9,675 nt of DNA from Nostocaceae cyanobacterium CSSed10_463m (GTDB lineage: Bacteria; Cyanobacteriota; Cyanobacteriia; Cyanobacteriales; Nostocaceae). Where the stretch lies: positions 1 through 9,675 of the forward strand of contig PWQB01000262.1 in NCBI GenBank assembly GCA_003556955.1, read 5' to 3'. A program made the translations under genes and the position numbers. The notes under the pieces were generated by a model that had not been told where the DNA came from, searched no databases, and saw only the letters and a program-made list of their open reading frames with translations. Below are positions 5,302-9,675 of the stretch, piece after piece. Every line of letters starts with the position of its first letter. Within the stretch, counting starts at the first letter, position 1.

Positions 5302-6650
5302 TGCGATTATCCCCCAGCCCATCCCAAACCCAACCTAATCACAAACTATTTAATGGCATTTGGCTCAACTGGAAAGCCCTTTCCCAATCAGAACGTGTTT
5401 ATGCCACTGGTATTGTGCTAATTCCCTTATGGTGGTTGTGGGGATGGAGTTACTTGTTATTATTATTAACGCTTGGCGTGCTGACGTATGAATATCGCCG
5501 TCACGGAAAAATTGAATTAAACCGTCCCCATCCCCTGATCCTTTTTTTATTTACTCACAGTGCTTATGGAATAATTACCAAAATAGTTTACGGCAGTTTG
5601 AACTCCGGTGCTGCTTTTAGTATAAAAAGTTTTACCGGCACATTTAACAGTAGTATTGGCCCAGCTATTCTGATCTGGTATATCCAAACTAAACGCATTC
5701 GAGTGCGCCCCCAAGTTGTGGGTTGGGCATTTTCTGTGGTTGTAATTTTGATGTTGTTATTTTGGGTAGTGATCTTTTTTGGATGGAACGAAGCTGATTA
5801 CAACCCACCTCGCAGTCTCTTTGGCTTTTTGAGTGGCAAAAGTAGTACCTATTTCATAGGTGCAGGAAATAATAATTATTTAAGACCTTACAGAAGTGCC
5901 GATAGTTCAATTGCTGGTTTTGCCCGTTACTTTTTCTTCTTTCATGGGCCGGAATCTCTAGCGGTAGTTTTAAGCTTTATCAATCTCTTAGCACTGGATC
6001 TAAAGAATCGCTTATGGTCATTTTTATTACTGACTGGGGGAGTTTTCTTATTGCTGTTAAGTGGTACTCGCTCCGTTTGGCTGGTATTAAGTTTTATCAT
6101 GGTAATCCGATTCTTACTGTCCACAGGTAAAGTTTGGGGACTAAGGTTTATTTGTGGCTTAATTGCTATAGCCGCTTTTGTGACACTCTGTCTTCCTCCT
6201 GTTACAGATTTTATTTTAGATACTGTTAACAATAGTGCCAAAGCTACAGCTGATTTTCGGGGTGATTCCACAGAGGTTAGAGGTGAAATCTACAGACGGA
6301 CTTTCCAAGAAATTCAAAATAGTTCAGATATTCAATTCATATTTGGTTTTGTCGAAGAGGGCGAAGGAGTACTACCAGGATATGAACCTGCCAAGGTAGG
6401 AACCCATAGCTTATATTTAGGAACTTTACTCTACCGTCGGGGAATAGTTGGTACAGCTATCTTTGCTGGGTATTGGCTATCTCTAATTTCTTGGCTTTAT
6501 CAAACACGGTTGGGTAGACCTTTCTCAAGGTTATTATTTTTTTTCGTCTTGACATTAACCTTTTGTGTGATGGCATTTGAATCGACAATTATGCCAATTA
6601 CATTAATCGCTATAGCAATGGGTGAACCCAAGCCCAAACAACTAAACTAG
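5301..6650 (+). CDS. Wzy/O-antigen-ligase-family membrane protein (polysaccharide polymerase)
   Basis: The 449-residue protein has about ten hydrophobic segments, starting near residues 36-62, with strong ones near 141-161, 217-233, 239-254, 258-273, 280-299 and 409-440. LSGTRSVWL (residues 253-261) is the usual beginning of the Wzy_C region, followed by a large periplasmic loop containing STEVRGEIYRR (323-333) and THSLYLGTLLYRRG (368-381), where His369 matches the conserved loop histidine of this superfamily. Wzy and WaaL proteins are hard to tell apart by sequence. The Wzc-type partner immediately upstream and the lack of any LPS-core genes favour a repeat-unit polymerase working at the periplasmic face. 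The ATG shares one base with the preceding stop (TGATG at 5299-5303). The first 30 residues are polar and cytoplasmic. Confidence 0.85.
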   Translation: MRLSPSPSQTQPNHKLFNGIWLNWKALSQSERVYATGIVLIPLWWLWGWSYLLLLLTLGVLTYEYRRHGKIELNRPHPLILFLFTHSAYGIITKIVYGSLNSGAAFSIKSFTGTFNSSIGPAILIWYIQTKRIRVRPQVVGWAFSVVVILMLLFWVVIFFGWNEADYNPPRSLFGFLSGKSSTYFIGAGNNNYLRPYRSADSSIAGFARYFFFFHGPESLAVVLSFINLLALDLKNRLWSFLLLTGGVFLLLLSGTRSVWLVLSFIMVIRFLLSTGKVWGLRFICGLIAIAAFVTLCLPPVTDFILDTVNNSAKATADFRGDSTEVRGEIYRRTFQEIQNSSDIQFIFGFVEEGEGVLPGYEPAKVGTHSLYLGTLLYRRGIVGTAIFAGYWLSLISWLYQTRLGRPFSRLLFFFVLTLTFCVMAFESTIMPITLIAIAMGEPKPKQLN

Positions 6651-6687
6651 TGAAAATTTTGACTTCTGTAATTTGAAAATATATGTT

Positions 6688-6695
6688 AAGGAGGG
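6688..6695 (+). promoter_or_regulatory. Strong Shine-Dalgarno AAGGAGGG fixing the GT2 start
   Basis: AAGGAGGG lies four bases before the ATG at 6700. It sits inside the first nine codons of a longer frame beginning at a TTG (6673), so it argues that translation starts at 6700. Confidence 0.8.
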
Positions 6696-6699
6696 AATT

Positions 6700-7728
6700 A
6701 TGCCAAGCTTAAAAACTCTACAAATAGACAAATCTCAACAGGATTTACCCCTAGTTAGTGTGATTATTACTAACTATAATTATGCTCGCTTTTTGCGGCA
6801 GTCGATTGAAAGTGTATTTCAACAAAGTTATCAAAAATTTGAATTAATTGTGGTAGATGATGGTTCTACAGATAACTCTAGGGAGGTAATCGAGTCTTAT
6901 GGCGATCGCTTAATTGCCGTATTTCAAGAAAATGGGGGCATGAGTGCGTCACGCAATGCCGGATATGCTAAATCCACAGGTGAAATTGTCTGTTTCTTGG
7001 ATGCAGATGACTATTACCACCCAGAGAAATTAGCAAAAGTAGTATCTAGTTTTCTCTCCCATCCTGAATGGATTATGCTTGGTCATTGTTGGACTTCTGT
7101 GAATGCCGAAAGCGTAGCAGTTGGTAGTAGTACTTCTGACTGGATGAGTCAAGGAGATGTCAAACATCTGCTACTGAAATGGGGAAAATATGCCTCTGCA
7201 ATTACTTCCGCTTCCGCTTATCGTCGTAGCGGTTTAGAAAAAGTGATGCCATCTAGAGGCAATATGGGCATTGATACTTATTTGAATTCCTCACTACCTT
7301 TTTATGGGGAAGTCGGGGGAATTAACGAAAAGCTAATGTTTTATCGTATACACGGAAAAAACATTCGCGCCCACAGTGATAATATTGACCGCCTCATTCA
7401 GCAGCGAGAAGCGATCGCTAACTTTATTAATCAAACTGCCGAAACTCAAGGCTTATCAGCAAGGTTTGATCTCCAACGCGATGCTGATTACCGTGTCTAC
7501 AAAGCGATTGAACAAGGAGGCGCATCTTGGACTGAAATCCTAGTGATTATTTGGCTATCGATTCGAGAAGCGATCGCTATTCGTCGTAGTCCTAAAGATA
7601 CCTTAATCAGACTATTATCTCGAACCATATCCGCTATTCCAGGACAAGGAATTTTGGTCTTGCGCTATGGCTTACGAGGATTTTTACGTTACAAAATTTC
7701 TCATAAACAACCTAAATACTCTAATTAG
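6700..7728 (+). CDS. GT2 family (GT-A fold) glycosyltransferase
   Basis: From the ATG at 6700 the protein has 342 residues. I prefer this start to the in-frame TTG at 6673 because of the strong ribosome binding site at 6688-6695. The GT-A domain begins LVSVIITNYNYARFL (about residues 18-32). It has VVDDGSTD (51-58) for nucleotide-sugar binding and the DXD-type metal site FLDADD (99-104). Asp192 in MGIDTYL is a likely catalytic-base position, and the YRIHGKN block (215-221) is typical of GT2 enzymes. Residues 230-342 form a helical tail with an amphipathic or hydrophobic part near 278-292 that may contact the membrane. It is cytoplasmic and inverting, and probably adds one sugar of the repeat unit. 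Donor and linkage cannot be inferred. The gene starts 49 bases after the polymerase gene. Three HIP1 octamers lie inside it. Confidence 0.9.
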   Translation: MPSLKTLQIDKSQQDLPLVSVIITNYNYARFLRQSIESVFQQSYQKFELIVVDDGSTDNSREVIESYGDRLIAVFQENGGMSASRNAGYAKSTGEIVCFLDADDYYHPEKLAKVVSSFLSHPEWIMLGHCWTSVNAESVAVGSSTSDWMSQGDVKHLLLKWGKYASAITSASAYRRSGLEKVMPSRGNMGIDTYLNSSLPFYGEVGGINEKLMFYRIHGKNIRAHSDNIDRLIQQREAIANFINQTAETQGLSARFDLQRDADYRVYKAIEQGGASWTEILVIIWLSIREAIAIRRSPKDTLIRLLSRTISAIPGQGILVLRYGLRGFLRYKISHKQPKYSN

Positions 7729-7740
7729 CTAGTTATTTTC

Positions 7741-8970
7741 ATGAACACACATCCAGAAAAACAACTTTTAATATTACCCGGCGCTCAAAATACATTAGGT
7801 GGAGGTTTAATTTCTCTTTCTATAATGGTTCAAGGATTTGAAAAAATTGGCAAAGCGGCGAATTTAAAAATTTTAACTAGGGCTGATTCACTCTTAGAGA
7901 AATACCTGAAAGAAAAAGGGCTAGAAAAATATTTAGAGGTCATTTCTGCTAAAAGCAAAAAAGAATTTATGCAAAAAGCATTGAGATGGATACACCAGCA
8001 ACCTCAAAATTCTCCCCTAATTTTAGAAAATTGTATTGAGCGTCAATTAATTCCCATACTAATATCATCTGTACCAAAATTAAGGCTTGCACGTCCAGTT
8101 TATTTTATTTTCCGTGATTTAGGCTTATCTAATAACCCTTTAGGGTATTTAGCCAGAAAACTAGCTTTTACTTTACTTAATCCTGGAGCTATTTGCAATT
8201 CTCACTATACTGCCAGACACATTAAACACTTTATACCCAATATCAAAGGAATTTTGTATCCCCCAGTTAATGCTGATAAATTTAATAGCAATCGTTGTGA
8301 CTCTCAACCACCAAAAGCACTACAACCTTTCTTAAAACCGGGTGTAAAGTTAATGCTTATCCCCAGCCGCATTAAACTTTCAGGAGATATGAATGATAAA
8401 AACTTATTCGCTTTGTTACCTGTTTTATCTCAATTGAAAGCCAGAGGACATAAATATCATGCTGTTATTATAGGTGAAGATAAAACACCCAATCAAATTG
8501 CCAGTCGCCTTTTATATGGAAATGCTGAAGGATTAAATGTAGCTGATTGTTTCTCAATTCTCCCACCAACTTTTGAAATAGAAAGTTATTATAAATATGC
8601 CGATGTTGTCGTTACTTTAGCACCAAGAGAACCATTTGGCAGGACAGTGATAGAAGCTATTGCTTGTGGTGTGCCAGTTGTAGGCAGTAATACAGGAGGA
8701 ATTGCCGAAATATTAAGTCACTTTGCACCGCAATGGACTGTTGATCCTAAAAATCCTGCTCAGGTGGCGGACGTAATTATCAATACTGTAGAGAATCCAA
8801 ATACTGCTGCTACTATCACTCAGGCTCAAAATTGGGTGAAAAAAGAATGTTCGTTAATAGCTTGCGCCCAAAAAGTTATGCAAATTACAGGTATGTATGA
8901 CTTGAAAGATGAAGTTGAAGAAATACAGCAGATTGCAGCTAAATCAAGTCCAAGTAAAACCTTTAGCTAG
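7741..8970 (+). CDS. GT4 family (GT-B fold) glycosyltransferase
   Basis: The 409-residue protein has a typical GT-B layout. An N-terminal half contains a glycine loop NTLGGGLIS (17-25), ICNSHYTARHI near 151-161 and YPPVNADKF near 172-180, all usual in family GT4. A C-terminal Rossmann half begins MLIPSRI (about 209). The donor-binding EX7E motif is Glu297 and Glu305 in EPFGRTVIEAIACG, followed by VPVVGSNTGGIAEIL. GT4 enzymes are retaining and use sugar nucleotides; the specific sugar is not readable. The last 25 or so residues are polar and probably disordered. Only 12 bases separate it from the GT2 gene, without a Shine-Dalgarno sequence, so coupled translation within one operon is likely. 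Confidence 0.92.
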   Translation: MNTHPEKQLLILPGAQNTLGGGLISLSIMVQGFEKIGKAANLKILTRADSLLEKYLKEKGLEKYLEVISAKSKKEFMQKALRWIHQQPQNSPLILENCIERQLIPILISSVPKLRLARPVYFIFRDLGLSNNPLGYLARKLAFTLLNPGAICNSHYTARHIKHFIPNIKGILYPPVNADKFNSNRCDSQPPKALQPFLKPGVKLMLIPSRIKLSGDMNDKNLFALLPVLSQLKARGHKYHAVIIGEDKTPNQIASRLLYGNAEGLNVADCFSILPPTFEIESYYKYADVVVTLAPREPFGRTVIEAIACGVPVVGSNTGGIAEILSHFAPQWTVDPKNPAQVADVIINTVENPNTAATITQAQNWVKKECSLIACAQKVMQITGMYDLKDEVEEIQQIAAKSSPSKTFS

Positions 8971-9034
8971 TCAACCATACACAATCAGAGTTTTATCTCT
9001 GCTTCAGTAATTTTCACAATTAATTTATACCTTG

Positions 9035-9675
9035 ATGCATCAACAAGTTTTATCAGGAGAATCAACAATCCCACAATCCGATAAATTACCAACAACCCTC
9101 GTTATTTCTCGGACTTTTTTCCCAAAAGAGGGAGGAATTGAAGAGTATGTTTATAATCGCTGTCTCCAAGATCCTCAACAAGTAATTGTCTTAGCATCTC
9201 GTTATCCAGGAGATAAAGCCTTTGATCAAGAACAAGCTTTTGCAGTACATCGCTGGTTTTTGCCGACAATACCCGGTAAATTGGGGAGTTTAATCAAGCA
9301 GGTATTTAACATTATCGGGTCTTTTTTTCTGGCGATTAAACTTTATTTCCGTTACCGATACCACTCTATTGAATGGGGACATGGTTATGATTTTCCCGCA
9401 CTGTTATTGCTGACTTATCTATTACCTGTTAAGTGCTTTATTTACTTGCATGGTGACGATTTACTCTGTCCGTTGAAAAATCCGGTTTTTCGGTTTCTGT
9501 TTTCCTTGACATTGAAACGATTATCAGGAATTGTCTGTAACAGTTCCTTTACCTGTGATTACCTCAAGCAAAACTTTAATATCAACACACCTACTTACAT
9601 AATTAACCCAACGGTTAGACCACAAAAATTTGGGATTCAAGTTACTGAAGATATCGATCCCGCAGTGCGTTCCCA
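9035..9675 (+). CDS. GT4-like glycosyltransferase, N-terminal part (cut by window edge)
   Basis: A frame opens at the ATG at 9035 and stays open to the end of the window, giving 213 complete codons with no stop. The N-terminal GT-B half is recognisable: TTLVISRTFFPKEGGIEEYVYN (about 20-41, the GG loop), IEWGHGYDFP (112-121), IYLHGDDLL (136-144), IVCNSSFT (166-173) and INPTVRPQKF (190-199). The arrangement matches GT4 mannosyl- or glucosyltransferase-like enzymes of polysaccharide loci. The catalytic EX7E region lies beyond the edge. The first 20 residues are polar and variable, so a later start is possible, and no ribosome binding site is seen. It follows the previous gene by 64 bases on the same strand and most likely belongs to the same operon. 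Confidence 0.85.
   Translation, partial: MHQQVLSGESTIPQSDKLPTTLVISRTFFPKEGGIEEYVYNRCLQDPQQVIVLASRYPGDKAFDQEQAFAVHRWFLPTIPGKLGSLIKQVFNIIGSFFLAIKLYFRYRYHSIEWGHGYDFPALLLLTYLLPVKCFIYLHGDDLLCPLKNPVFRFLFSLTLKRLSGIVCNSSFTCDYLKQNFNINTPTYIINPTVRPQKFGIQVTEDIDPAVRS

Noticed and set aside
5942..6271. Minus-strand open frame of 109 codons
   Set aside because: It lies wholly inside the polymerase gene, whose membrane segments and LSGTRSVWL motif are clear. The antisense translation is lysine- and serine-rich without family features, as expected for a shadow.
1..9675. tRNA, rRNA or other structured RNA gene
   Set aside because: I saw no tRNA cloverleaf with a TTCRA-type T-loop context and no rRNA-like segment in the intergenic stretches.

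Overview
The window looks like chromosomal DNA of a filamentous, Nostoc/Anabaena-like cyanobacterium. The sequence is AT-rich and carries four copies of the cyanobacterial HIP1 octamer GCGATCGC (449-456, 6902-6909, 7411-7418, 7570-7577). Its long intergenic spaces hold heptanucleotide short tandem repeats and palindromic repeats of the kind common in Nostocales. The genus is an inference; no taxonomic marker gene is present.

Layout. Positions 1-443 hold the possible 3' tail of an upstream gene, a terminator-like hairpin, and the promoter region of the next gene. That promoter overlaps two TTTACAAT repeats that resemble an RpaB/HLR1 site. Positions 444-1019 encode a 191-residue membrane-anchored or exported protein of unknown function. 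Positions 1020-2079 contain no conventional gene. The first part is repeat-rich and includes a 148-bp element with inverted ends. The second part is a three-copy degenerate tandem array with a period of 217-218 bp that runs up to the next gene. Each unit carries a 16-bp palindrome-like box, and the last two units also carry a strong ribosome binding site followed by a tiny open frame starting MSYK.

From 2080 to the right edge all genes are on the + strand and form a surface polysaccharide locus. In order they are an Alg14-like subunit and an Alg13-like subunit (together one split glycosyltransferase), a Wzc-type chain-length regulator with a fused but degenerate BY-kinase domain, a Wzy/O-antigen-ligase-type membrane protein, a GT2 glycosyltransferase, a GT4 glycosyltransferase, and the N-terminal part of a second GT4 enzyme cut by the window edge. 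Gaps are short and one pair overlaps by a base (5301), so much of the set is probably one operon.

Inferred working model: the Alg13/Alg14 pair and the GT2 and GT4 enzymes build a lipid-linked repeat unit at the inner face of the plasma membrane, the Wzy-type protein polymerises it, and the Wzc-type protein controls chain length and export. No flippase (Wzx), outer-membrane exporter (Wza) or priming sugar-phosphate transferase is visible, so the locus probably continues to the right or is completed elsewhere. The function is ordinary for cyanobacteria. The unusual parts are the tandem leader array in front of the operon and the loss of tyrosine-kinase signature residues in the Wzc-type protein.
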